Source: Flavobacteriales bacterium
GTDB taxonomy: Bacteria > Bacteroidota > Bacteroidia > Flavobacteriales > Flavobacteriaceae
Direction: 5' to 3'
Length of the DNA stretch: 44,931 bases
Assembly: GCA_024229195.1 (NCBI GenBank)
Contig: JAAESS010000081.1
Coordinates: forward strand, 1-44,931
Part shown: positions 27,205-36,690 of the stretch, one piece after another
Position numbering within the stretch: the first letter of the stretch is position 1
How the letters are laid out: the number at the start of each line of letters is the position of its first letter
The notes under the pieces: model-generated
The model's input: the letters and a program-made list of their open reading frames with translations, nothing else
The model's database searches: none
Told to the model about the DNA's origin: nothing
Program-made: the position numbers and the translations under genes

Positions 27205-29310
27205 ATGTTAAGTTTCAGAACTGAAATAGAAAATCCACTTGTTCAAAAAGACATAATTGACTTAGAGCAAAAGATCCACTTACACAAAAATGGTAAAATT
27301 GATGAAGATGGTTTTAGGTCACTTCGTCTGGCGCGAGGCATCTATGGCCAGAGACAAGAAGGTGTTCAGATGATCAGGATAAAGCTACCTTTCGGAAAAT
27401 TGAACTCTGAGCAGCTTCATAGAATTGCAGATGTCTCAGATGAATATTCCACAGGACGATTGCATATCACGACAAGACAGGATATTCAAATCCATTATGT
27501 AAGCCTCGATCGCACACCAGAACTTTGGGCTGAACTTGAGAAAAGTGATATTACCCTTAGAGAAGCATGCGGTAATGCCGTTCGAAATATAACTGCCTCT
27601 GAAACGGCTGGGATTGACCCTGAAGAACCATTTGATGTATCTGCTTATGCAGATGCAGTTTTCAAATTCTTTTTACGAAATCCTATTTGTCAGGAACTCG
27701 GTAGAAAATTTAAGATTTCTTTTTCCTCGAGCGACCAGGATAGTGCCCTAAGTTTTATACATGATCTTGGATTTATTGCTAAACTTAAAATTACAGATGG
27801 AATTGAGAAGAAAGGCTTTAAGGTAATGATCGCCGGGGGTCTTGGCGCTCAACCCAGACAGGCCGATGTCTTATTTGATTTTCTTGAAACCGATAAAATC
27901 ATTCCTTTTATTGAGAGCAGCCTCCGAGTCTTCGATAGATACGGTGAGAGAAACAGACGCGCCAAAGCCCGATTAAAACATTTGATCCAAAATATAGGGC
28001 TTGATCAATTCATAAGATACGTTCAGGAGGAAAAAAGAGCATTATCAGCTCAAAGTATAAAGATCGATATACCGGTATCTTCACAGAAAAATGAAGAAAT
28101 CAGGGAATTTCCCAAAGCTCAAATTAAGGATGAATTAGCTTATACAAACTGGAAAAAAAGTAATGTTTACACCCAAAAGCAACAGGGTTATTTTGCCATT
28201 GGCATCAAAGTCAGGCTTGGTGATTTTTATACTGACAAAGCCAGAATATTGGCAGATTTGATCAGAGATTACGCTCAAGACGAATTAAGACTGACCATAA
28301 GTCAGGGAATTTTGATCCGAGGTGTTCAGGAAGCGCTCTTACCTTTTTTCTACCAAAAATTAAATGAATTGGGTTTTGCAGATATTGGATATGGTAGCAC
28401 ATTAGATATTACATCTTGTCCCGGAACTGACACCTGTAATCTTGGAATCGCAAGTAGTACAGGGCTGGCAAGAGAATTGGAGAATACCTTGAGAAATGAA
28501 TTTCCTGCCTATGCTTACAATAAAGATATTTCGATTAAACTAAGTGGATGTATGAATGCTTGCGGGCAGCACAGTATTGCTCAAATTGGTTTTTATGGGA
28601 TGTCAATCAAAAAGGGAGCGCTTGTTATTCCTGCTTTTCAAGTGTTATTAGGAGGAGGAACCCTTGGAAATGGAAAAGGAAGATTCGCTGATAAAGTCAT
28701 TAAAATTCCCAGTAAAAAGGGTCCAGAGGCTTTAAGGCTCATTATTCATGATTATGAAGACAATAAAACTGATACCATGAGTTTTACTGACTATTATCTC
28801 GAAAAGGAAAAGGTTCATTTTTACAATTTACTTAAACCATTGGCTGACCTGTCTGAAGTGGACAAAGACATATTTATTGACTGGGGGCACAGTGAATCTT
28901 ATATCAAGGCTATTGGAGTTGGAGAATGTGCAGGTGTAGTCATAGATCTTGTCAGCACCCTCTTATTCGAAACCGAAGAGAAACTTGAAAATGCCAAACT
29001 AAGCCTTGAAGCAAAAAAATGGTCTGACAGTATTTACCACAGTTATGCTTCCATAATCAATACCGCCAAAGCTGTTTTGATTGGAGAGAATATAAAAACC
29101 AATACACAAGCCGGAATTGTGAAAGATTTTGACCAGTATTTTATTAAAAGTGGTTTGATCAATCTGGAGAGTAGCTTTAGCGAATTGATTTATCAGATCA
29201 AATCGAATAAGGCCGATGAAGCATTTTCAAAACAATATTTTAACGATGCACAAAAGTTCTACAAGCTTGTAGATAACCTAAGAACAAATGCCTTGAATAA
29301 TGAATCCTAA
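27205..29310 (+). CDS. Siroheme-dependent sulfite/nitrite reductase with HEPN-like C-terminal domain
   Basis: TGRLHITTRQDIQIHYV, CPGTDTCNLGIASS, LSGCMNACGQHSIAQIGFYG; C-terminal ~125 aa helical WSDSIYHSYASIINTAKAVL. ATG at 27205 preferred over GTG 27160. Confidence 0.9.
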   Translation: MLSFRTEIENPLVQKDIIDLEQKIHLHKNGKIDEDGFRSLRLARGIYGQRQEGVQMIRIKLPFGKLNSEQLHRIADVSDEYSTGRLHITTRQDIQIHYVSLDRTPELWAELEKSDITLREACGNAVRNITASETAGIDPEEPFDVSAYADAVFKFFLRNPICQELGRKFKISFSSSDQDSALSFIHDLGFIAKLKITDGIEKKGFKVMIAGGLGAQPRQADVLFDFLETDKIIPFIESSLRVFDRYGERNRRAKARLKHLIQNIGLDQFIRYVQEEKRALSAQSIKIDIPVSSQKNEEIREFPKAQIKDELAYTNWKKSNVYTQKQQGYFAIGIKVRLGDFYTDKARILADLIRDYAQDELRLTISQGILIRGVQEALLPFFYQKLNELGFADIGYGSTLDITSCPGTDTCNLGIASSTGLARELENTLRNEFPAYAYNKDISIKLSGCMNACGQHSIAQIGFYGMSIKKGALVIPAFQVLLGGGTLGNGKGRFADKVIKIPSKKGPEALRLIIHDYEDNKTDTMSFTDYYLEKEKVHFYNLLKPLADLSEVDKDIFIDWGHSESYIKAIGVGECAGVVIDLVSTLLFETEEKLENAKLSLEAKKWSDSIYHSYASIINTAKAVLIGENIKTNTQAGIVKDFDQYFIKSGLINLESSFSELIYQIKSNKADEAFSKQYFNDAQKFYKLVDNLRTNALNNES

Positions 29311-30064
29311 AGCGCAACTAACTCTGGTAGGTGCTGGTCCGGGTGATCCAGAACTACTCACTTTAAAAGGCTTAAATGCCCTAAAAAAAGCTGATGTAAT
29401 ATTATATGATGCCTTGGTAAATCCGATTCTTTTGGATCACGCACCAGAAGCCATAAAAATATTTGTTGGTAAAAGAAAAGGATTCCATCGCTATACTCAG
29501 GATGAGATCAATCATTTGATTGTAGAGCAAGCGTTTCTGAACGGTCATGTGATCAGATTAAAAGGAGGAGACCCTTTTGTATTTGGCCGAGGCTCAGAAG
29601 AACTGGATCATGCCGAAAATTTTGGTTTACCTACAGATATCATTCCTGGAATTTCTTCCAGTATAGCGGTTCCTGCGAGCATTGGTATTCCTCTTACAAA
29701 AAGAGGTGTATCCGAAAGTTTTTGGGTAATTACCGGCTGTAATTCCGACAGGCAATTGAGTTTAGATGTTTCCTTAGCAGCCCAATCTTCCGCAACGGTA
29801 GTCATCTTAATGGGTATGCACAAACTCGACCAGATTACGGGCATTTTTAAAGAATTAGGTAAAGGAGAAACTCCTGCTGCAGTGATACAAAACGGTACGA
29901 TGAAGAGTCAAAAAAGTGGGATTGGAACTATTAACAACATTACAGAAATTGTTAAATCAAATAATTTATCATCTCCTGCTATTATCATACTTGGAGATGT
30001 TGTGTCCGAAGCGAATAGCACAATGGAATTAAGTCAAAAAATAGAAATGTATCTCGCCTCTTAG
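29300..30064 (+). CDS. cobA: Uroporphyrinogen-III C-methyltransferase
   Basis: 254 aa; LVGAGPGDPELLTLKGLNAL, VRLKGGDPFVFGRG-type motif; overlaps preceding CDS by 11 bp. Confidence 0.95.
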   Translation: MNPKAQLTLVGAGPGDPELLTLKGLNALKKADVILYDALVNPILLDHAPEAIKIFVGKRKGFHRYTQDEINHLIVEQAFLNGHVIRLKGGDPFVFGRGSEELDHAENFGLPTDIIPGISSSIAVPASIGIPLTKRGVSESFWVITGCNSDRQLSLDVSLAAQSSATVVILMGMHKLDQITGIFKELGKGETPAAVIQNGTMKSQKSGIGTINNITEIVKSNNLSSPAIIILGDVVSEANSTMELSQKIEMYLAS

Positions 30065-30080
30065 AATATTGCTGAGTCAA

Positions 30081-30889
30081 TTATAAATTGAATTCAACAC
30101 TGAGTACAGGTCCTCCCAATCTAATTCCCATATCGAGAAATTTAAATTCAAAATCCTGACTGTAGTTAAAATTCATTACACTGTACCCGAGACCCATCGA
30201 AAACAATTTACTAAACCTGTAACTCGCATGTCCATTTACATACCAAGATAGGTGTTCATTGATTCCAAATCCGCCAAGGTCTGCCTTAACTGAAAAAAAC
30301 CAACGCCTTTACTGTATAGGAGCTTTGAATCCAATTAAAGGTTCAAACCAGTCAGGCCGAATGTCTAAAAAATCCGTATCTGTCGAATAAATATCCAAAT
30401 TGATATATCTTACCCCAATATATGGGTAAAGCTCTTAAAATACTTGTCCTTATTTGATGATTCCAGCACCTTATAACCCACCAGGCCGCGAAGAATTGTC
30501 CCTTCCATATCAACATAAAACTTGACCCGGTCAATATTTTCAAAGCCCAGATTACTTGCCAGGGTCGTATGAAAGCCATCAACATTAAAAAGCCAATTGT
30601 TCGGTTTATAACTGATGTCACCAATGAAATAGAAAGTAACTCCAAGTTCTCCATTGAGTCGATCAATCACTGTGAAATCTCCTCCTCCGGGATATATTTG
30701 AACCCCTCCATAGGAAAGAGAGCCTCTAAATCCCGGAACCCAAATGGGAACTTTCAATTCCCATTTTCTATCATCAATATGATTTAAAAAATCTAATTTT
30801 GGATTTTGGTTGACAATGGTGTCTTGTCCATAAATTTTGGAAAAGAATAGGCATTACAACAAAATAATTAAAAAGTTAACTCTAGACAT
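30081..30889 (-). pseudogene. Degraded outer-membrane beta-barrel-like protein gene
   Basis: Reconstructed MSRVNFLIILL*CLFFSKIYGQDTIVNQNPKLDFLNHIDDRKWELKVPIWVPGFRGSLSYGG...KSFT/(P)YIGVRYINLDIYSTDTDFLDIRPDWFEPLIGFKAPIQ*RRWFFSVKADLGGFGINEHLSWYVNGHASYRFSKLFSMGLGYSVMNFNYSQDFEFKFLDMGIRLGGPVLSVEFNL; stops at 30854-30856 and 30309-30311, frameshift near 30420-30428. Confidence 0.8.
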
Positions 30890-30894
30890 AAGTA

Positions 30895-31983
30895 CTAATC
30901 AAAATAACTAAACCCTTTTTTAGGATCTATCTCAAGTAATGTTTCATAAATCAATTTGATCACATTTTCCACGTCATCTCTATGCACCATTTCAACAGTA
31001 GTATGCATATATCTCAGGGCCAATGAAATCAGAGCAGACGGCACTCCACCGTTGGAATAGGCAAAGGCGTCCGTATCGGTTCCTGTCGCTCTTGAGGCAG
31101 CTAATCTTTGGAACGGTATTTTATGTTTTTCTGCGGTGTTAATAACCAACTCGCGTACATTATTCTGAACAGCCGGTGCATAAGAGATAACCGGTCCGTC
31201 ACCTGATTTTGTTTCTCCTTCTTTCTTTTTGTCGATCATAGGAGTAGTGGTATCATGACATACATCTGTAATGATCGCCATACTTGGCTGAATTGTATGC
31301 GTGATCATTTCAGCTCCTCTTAACCCTATTTCTTCTTGAACCGAGTTCGTGATATACAATCCAAATGGTAATTCCTTTTTGTTTTCCTTCAATAAACGAG
31401 CTACTTCCGCAATCATAAAACCACCCATTCTGTTATCCAATGCGCGACAAACAAAATTATTTTCATTGAGGATCATAAACTCATCAGGGTAAGTGATCAC
31501 ACAACCTACATGAACACCCAAAGCTTCTACTTCTGCTTTATTTTTACAACCTACATCGATAAAAATATTATCCAATTTTGGTGGCTCTTCTTTTCCTTTG
31601 TTTCTTGTATGTATGGCAGGCCATCCGAAAATTCCTTTTACAATACCCTTTTTAGTATGAATATTTACGCGTTTTGACGGAGCAATCTGATGATCACTTC
31701 CTCCATTTCTGATCACATAAATCAAACCATCATCCGTGATGTAATTTACATACCAAGAAATCTCATCTGCATGCCCTTCTATTACGACTCTGAATTTAGC
31801 TTTAGGATTTATAACTCCTACGGCAGTTCCGTAATTATCAGTTATAAACTCATCTACATAAGGCTTCAAATACTCCATCCAGATCTTTTGACCTTCCGAT
31901 TCATAACCAGTAGGAGAAGGATTGTTTAAATACGTTTCTAAAAATGAAATTGATTTTTTATTGAGAATTTTCTTTTGAGACAT
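30895..31983 (-). CDS. M42 family metallopeptidase (glutamyl aminopeptidase/endoglucanase-like)
   Basis: 362 aa; VVIEGHADEISWYVNYI, CRALDNRMGGFMIAEV, TNSVQEEIGLRGAEM, ATGTDTDAFAYSNGGVPS. Confidence 0.93.
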   Translation of the reverse strand: MSQKKILNKKSISFLETYLNNPSPTGYESEGQKIWMEYLKPYVDEFITDNYGTAVGVINPKAKFRVVIEGHADEISWYVNYITDDGLIYVIRNGGSDHQIAPSKRVNIHTKKGIVKGIFGWPAIHTRNKGKEEPPKLDNIFIDVGCKNKAEVEALGVHVGCVITYPDEFMILNENNFVCRALDNRMGGFMIAEVARLLKENKKELPFGLYITNSVQEEIGLRGAEMITHTIQPSMAIITDVCHDTTTPMIDKKKEGETKSGDGPVISYAPAVQNNVRELVINTAEKHKIPFQRLAASRATGTDTDAFAYSNGGVPSALISLALRYMHTTVEMVHRDDVENVIKLIYETLLEIDPKKGFSYFD

Positions 31984-32117
31984 GTCTTGAAATTTTGTAC
32001 GAAATTAAGAAATATAAGATAATATTAAGGAAAACATCTTACATATTCATAAATTTGCAAGGACAAATTCATATCGTATGTGAAGACCCATATGCTTTAG
32101 GATTTGAGACCTATACT

Positions 32118-32816
32118 ATGAAAAGAAGTTTTGTCATATTACTATTCATTTTTCCACTGATGATATTCTCACAAAAAGAGAAGAAACAGAAGTCTTTGGA
32201 TGAGTTTTATATCATAAAAAATGACTCCTTGACAATTCCTTTGGATGAAGTCATTGTTTTAGACAAGCGAAATTTTAACTCAAAAAAAGAAAAGAGATAC
32301 TATTACTGGTATTACAAAAAAGTCCATAAAGCCTATCCATTTGCACGTATTGCGTCTGATACGCTGGTAGAAATAAATCGTCAGCTGGAAGGTATCAAAT
32401 CAAAAAGAAAGAGAAAAAGAAAGATCAAGAAGATTCAGGAATATATGGAAGGTGAGTTTTCAGATCAATTAAAAAAACTCACTAAAACAGAAGGCAGAAT
32501 CCTGATCAAACTTATTTACAGACAAACCGGAGAAACAATGTATGAGTTGATCAAGGAATATCGAAGTGGCTGGAAAGCTTTTTGGTACAATTCAACTGCT
32601 AATATGTTCAGACTGTCCCTAAGAAAAGAATACAATCCATCAGATGAGGCTCTAGATTTTATCACAGAAGATATTCTTCAACGCTCCTTCAATAATGGCA
32701 CCCTTGAAAAAAGAGAACCTAAAATAAAAATCGATTATTTTGAGTTATTGAATCAATATCAAGACATTAATATTGAGAAAGAGATAACTGCCTATATCGA
32801 TAAATACATGAAATAA
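32118..32816 (+). CDS. DUF4294-like secreted/periplasmic protein
   Basis: Signal peptide MKRSFVILLFIFPLMIFSQ at internal ATG 32118; TAAATTTG box at 32050-32057 supports this start over 31995. Confidence 0.72.
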   Translation: MKRSFVILLFIFPLMIFSQKEKKQKSLDEFYIIKNDSLTIPLDEVIVLDKRNFNSKKEKRYYYWYYKKVHKAYPFARIASDTLVEINRQLEGIKSKRKRKRKIKKIQEYMEGEFSDQLKKLTKTEGRILIKLIYRQTGETMYELIKEYRSGWKAFWYNSTANMFRLSLRKEYNPSDEALDFITEDILQRSFNNGTLEKREPKIKIDYFELLNQYQDINIEKEITAYIDKYMK

Positions 32817-32818
32817 AT

Positions 32819-34489
32819 TTATCCTCCTCGTAAAGAAGACGCATTGGGGTCCATTTTATGATCGCGATCATCAAATTCATCCAGGATTTTTTTCAATTGC
32901 TTGTCGATTTCCGTTTTATCTTTCATATAAATTGGTGCCAAAGATTCTTTGCCAGGAAATTCTTCTATCATCATGGTAGTAGACGGGAATGCAAATTGAA
33001 CTCCCAGTGTTGCCGCCAGCCTCACAATTCCAAGATGCAGAATATGTTTGGATTCTTGCTCCTGGCCCCAATCAAGCCCTTTAAAATAAACATTTACCAT
33101 AATATTTAAAGACGATGCTCCAAAAGAGATCAAATCTACATTATATGATTGGCTCTTTGTTGATGGGTGTAATGCAATCAATTTTTTAATCCCCACTATA
33201 AATGCTTCAATCAAATCCGGAGGCGTATCATATCTCACTCCTACTTCAGTAGTATAACGTCTAAACACCCTAAGCCCCTTATTGTTGATATCTGCTTCAG
33301 AGATCTTGCTATTTGGGACCTGAAACAAAGTTGTGTCAGCAGCTCGTATTTGAGTAGATCTAAACCCAACCTTTTCAACAGACCCTTCCACTCCGGCGAA
33401 CTGTATCCAGTCATCCAATTGAAATGGCTTGTCCAAAAAGATCACCATGGTACCTATCAAATTTTTCACAGAGTCTTGGGCTGCAAATGCCACGGCAACA
33501 CCACCAATAGAGGCACCGGCTAAAACTGTTGTTGGGTCAACTCCAAATAATGTCAAAATATGTAAAAACCCAATCAATACGACTATTCCCTGCAATACCT
33601 TATTCAAGATTGGGGCCAGTTGTCTGTCTAATTTTGTCTTTTCCTCAGGATTATGCTCATGGTAAAAATTCAACACGACTTTCAGCAACTTAAGTATCAC
33701 AAAAATCCAGAAAACAGTTTCAGCAATCCTCAATCCTGTTAACAATAAGGCATTCAATTTTGCCATTTGAAAAGAAGGAAGTACTTTATTAATAAAACGA
33801 ATGATGACAATAAAAACAATTGGTTTTGCTAGTTCATGTAAGATAGTCATCGTTCTGCCATCAGAAATTTTTCTAAAAAATATACGCTGAAATAACCTTA
33901 AAATAAAGAACATAATTGGCTCAAGTATATAAAATAAAATTACACAGATGATCAAAGTAATTACTGCAGCAATTGGTTTCCATATCAATACTCCATTAAC
34001 TGCTGTTTGAAAAAACTCCGGAAATCTTTTATTGAACCATGAAAATTCTATCGGAAAAGTCTTTTTGTATATTTTATCAAGATTATCTACTGTTTCTTGC
34101 GAGAAATACCAATTTTTCCCTGACTTTTCAATATAAACCCCAGGAAGTCTTACTGGAAAAGGTGCATATCTATTGGCATTATGTTCTAACGTTCTTACAC
34201 CAAAATTTACTGTGTCGATATAATTTGCATCAATAGGGACTTTAGAAAAATCAAGGATCAAACCATTACCGTCAAAAATTTCTTTAATTCTTTTAGCCAC
34301 GAACTGCGCCTCCCCTGCTTTTAGCCCTTTTACAGTTCTCGCAGATTTAGCGATGTCATAATGTTCTGGCATCAAAAAGTATACATGGGTATACAGCGTA
34401 GCATTTGGGTTACTCAGATTAACTTTTTGCACTTTTTGTGCAAAAGATGAAAGGCTTATAAACAGAAATAAAAAGATTAATTTTTTCAT
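32819..34489 (-). CDS. MscS-family mechanosensitive ion channel
   Basis: 556 aa; signal peptide, multi-TM, GASIGGVAVAFAAQDSVKNLIGTMVIFLDKPFQLDDWI. Confidence 0.93.
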   Translation of the reverse strand: MKKLIFLFLFISLSSFAQKVQKVNLSNPNATLYTHVYFLMPEHYDIAKSARTVKGLKAGEAQFVAKRIKEIFDGNGLILDFSKVPIDANYIDTVNFGVRTLEHNANRYAPFPVRLPGVYIEKSGKNWYFSQETVDNLDKIYKKTFPIEFSWFNKRFPEFFQTAVNGVLIWKPIAAVITLIICVILFYILEPIMFFILRLFQRIFFRKISDGRTMTILHELAKPIVFIVIIRFINKVLPSFQMAKLNALLLTGLRIAETVFWIFVILKLLKVVLNFYHEHNPEEKTKLDRQLAPILNKVLQGIVVLIGFLHILTLFGVDPTTVLAGASIGGVAVAFAAQDSVKNLIGTMVIFLDKPFQLDDWIQFAGVEGSVEKVGFRSTQIRAADTTLFQVPNSKISEADINNKGLRVFRRYTTEVGVRYDTPPDLIEAFIVGIKKLIALHPSTKSQSYNVDLISFGASSLNIMVNVYFKGLDWGQEQESKHILHLGIVRLAATLGVQFAFPSTTMMIEEFPGKESLAPIYMKDKTEIDKQLKKILDEFDDRDHKMDPNASSLRGG

Positions 34490-34600
34490 GACATTGCTAT
34501 TATTTGACTGAACGAATGTAGCAATAATAAGGCAAAAAAAAGAGTGAATCTTGAGTAATTCAGAATCAATTAAATCACATAAAAATGATGCTAAATCAAT

Positions 34601-36538
34601 TTAACGTGGAGCTTTTCGTTTGTGTTTTAAAACACTGGTATACGTATTATCGTTAGTTTTTGACCTCATACTATTTTTTGAGGTATTTTGCTTGGACTTC
34701 CTGTCAGAGGGTAACAATCTTTTCAAAAGATCCTGTCGATCTACTTTTTTTAGTGTATTTCTGATCCAGTTTTGATTTTCTTTTTTATACCAGAAAAAGA
34801 ATCGATGTTGCTCATCCTTTTCCTTTTTTGATTTAGGCACATAAGACTTTTTCAAAGTATAAGGATGATAGCCACTATAGTAAATAACGGTAGCAACTGT
34901 CATTGGTGTTGGAGTAAATCCTTGTACCTGTTCCAGTTGGAAACCCATATCTTTGGTTTCTGCCGCCAAATTTGCCATATCTTCTAACCTACTTTCGGGA
35001 TGATTTGATATAAAGTAAGGAATCAATTGTAAGTTCAATTTTTTACGCAAATTGATCTTGTCAAAGGTTTTCTTAAACTCGTGAAAGTAAGAAAAAGAAG
35101 GTTTTCTCATTAATTTTAATACAGGATCAGAGGTGTGTTCAGGAGCCACTTTTAACCTTCCGGACACGTGATTGGTAATAACCTCTTCAGTGTAATCTTC
35201 TAATTCCTGCGGATCCGCATTTTTGTTAAAATCCGGCACCAGCATATCATATCTTATACCACTACCAATAAAAGATTTTTTGATTTTAGGGTTCTTATCA
35301 ATTGCTTGATATAGCTCTGTCATAGGTTTGTGTGACGTATCCAGATTATGACAAATCACCGGTGAAATACAAGACGGTGCAACACAACTATCACAAATAC
35401 TTTGCACCTTACCTTTCATTTGATACATATTGGCAGAGGGACCACCAACATCAGATAAATATCCTTTAAAATCAGACATTTCCGTTACAGCCTTCACTTC
35501 CTTTAAAACGGATTCCTGACTTCTACTGGCTATAAATTTACCCTGATGTGCAGAGATCGTGCAAAAACTACATCCTCCAAAACATCCACGATGGGTATTG
35601 ATCGAAAACTTGATCATTTCATATGCAGGTATCGGACCTCTTTTATCATATTTGGGATGGGGTAGTCTTGTAAAAGGAAGGTCATAGGAAGCATCGATCT
35701 CCTTTTCTGTCATGGTTGGAAAAACTGGATTGATGACCAATAGTTTTTGTCCACTTTTTTGAAGAATTCGTCTTCCCTTAATTTTGTTGGATTCCTGTTC
35801 GATTACTTTAAAGTTTGAAGCAAAGGTTTTCTTATCCTTTAAACAGGCTTCATGAGAATTGATCTCGATATCTTCCCAGTTCCTATTTCTGGGAAGTGAC
35901 TCCTCTTTATCTAATAAAAAAGCAGTTTGTCTGATCGTTTTTAAGGCTGAAAATGGTACTCCTTTTTTTAGAAGACTGATCAGCTCTCGTAAGGGCTGTT
36001 CGCCCATTCCGTAAACCAAAAGATCTGCCTTCGAGTCGACTAATATGTTGGGTTTTAAACAATCACTCCAATAATCATAATGAGTTACACGACGCAATGA
36101 AGCTTCAATTCCCCCGATCACAACAGGAACATCAGGAAATTTCTCTTTGAGAATCTTACTGTATACAGTTGTTGCATAATCAGGTCTAAATCCTTTGTCT
36201 CCATTGGGTGTATATGCATCTTTATCACGCCTTCTTTTGCTAGCCGTGTAATTACTCACCATGGAATCCATCGCGCCAGAAGTTACAGCAAAAAACAAAT
36301 TCGGTGTTCCTAACTTTTCGAAATCCTGCAAATTGTCATTAACATTAGGCTGTGGAACAATGGCCACACGAAGTCCGTAACTCTCCAAAATACGACCCAA
36401 TGCCGCAGGTCCGAAAGCTGCATGATCAACATAAGCATCACCACTAAAAATAATCACATCAAGATCTTCCCACCCCCTGATCTTCATCTCTCTTCGAGTT
36501 GTGGGTAACCAATCTGATAATTGAAGCGTTTTTTGCAT
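34601..36538 (-). CDS. YgiQ family radical SAM protein
   Basis: 645 aa; HRGCFGGCSFCTISAHQGKFI; ESRLEDMANLAAETKDMGFQLEQVQGFTPTPMT. Confidence 0.94.
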   Translation of the reverse strand: MQKTLQLSDWLPTTRREMKIRGWEDLDVIIFSGDAYVDHAAFGPAALGRILESYGLRVAIVPQPNVNDNLQDFEKLGTPNLFFAVTSGAMDSMVSNYTASKRRRDKDAYTPNGDKGFRPDYATTVYSKILKEKFPDVPVVIGGIEASLRRVTHYDYWSDCLKPNILVDSKADLLVYGMGEQPLRELISLLKKGVPFSALKTIRQTAFLLDKEESLPRNRNWEDIEINSHEACLKDKKTFASNFKVIEQESNKIKGRRILQKSGQKLLVINPVFPTMTEKEIDASYDLPFTRLPHPKYDKRGPIPAYEMIKFSINTHRGCFGGCSFCTISAHQGKFIASRSQESVLKEVKAVTEMSDFKGYLSDVGGPSANMYQMKGKVQSICDSCVAPSCISPVICHNLDTSHKPMTELYQAIDKNPKIKKSFIGSGIRYDMLVPDFNKNADPQELEDYTEEVITNHVSGRLKVAPEHTSDPVLKLMRKPSFSYFHEFKKTFDKINLRKKLNLQLIPYFISNHPESRLEDMANLAAETKDMGFQLEQVQGFTPTPMTVATVIYYSGYHPYTLKKSYVPKSKKEKDEQHRFFFWYKKENQNWIRNTLKKVDRQDLLKRLLPSDRKSKQNTSKNSMRSKTNDNTYTSVLKHKRKAPR

Positions 36539-36542
36539 TTTG

Positions 36543-36550
36543 CAAAGATA
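36543..36550 (-). promoter_or_regulatory. Bacteroidota -7 box TATCTTTG, 4 nt upstream of the YgiQ-family ATG
   Basis: Minus-strand TATCTTTG-caaa-ATG. Confidence 0.5.
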
Positions 36551-36690
36551 AGGCTAAATATAACAAAGTCCGCATATCGCAATTGTTGTAAAAAACTTAT
36601 CTATTTCTCAATAGCTTTTAATCAAAATTTTCTAAATACTGAAGAAAAAAAAGAATACCAGATTAATTTTAAGAAAGATGATCATAGAAT

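Noticed and set aside
30352-30757. Two overlapping minus-strand ORFs (30352-30666 and 30410-30757) as separate genes
   Set aside because: Both are pieces or off-frame readings of a single disrupted outer-membrane protein gene, reported as a pseudogene.
31995-32117. Upstream 41 codons of the DUF4294-like ORF
   Set aside because: ATG 32118 begins a clear signal peptide and a TAAATTTG promoter box lies inside the upstream segment, so this is probably 5' UTR.
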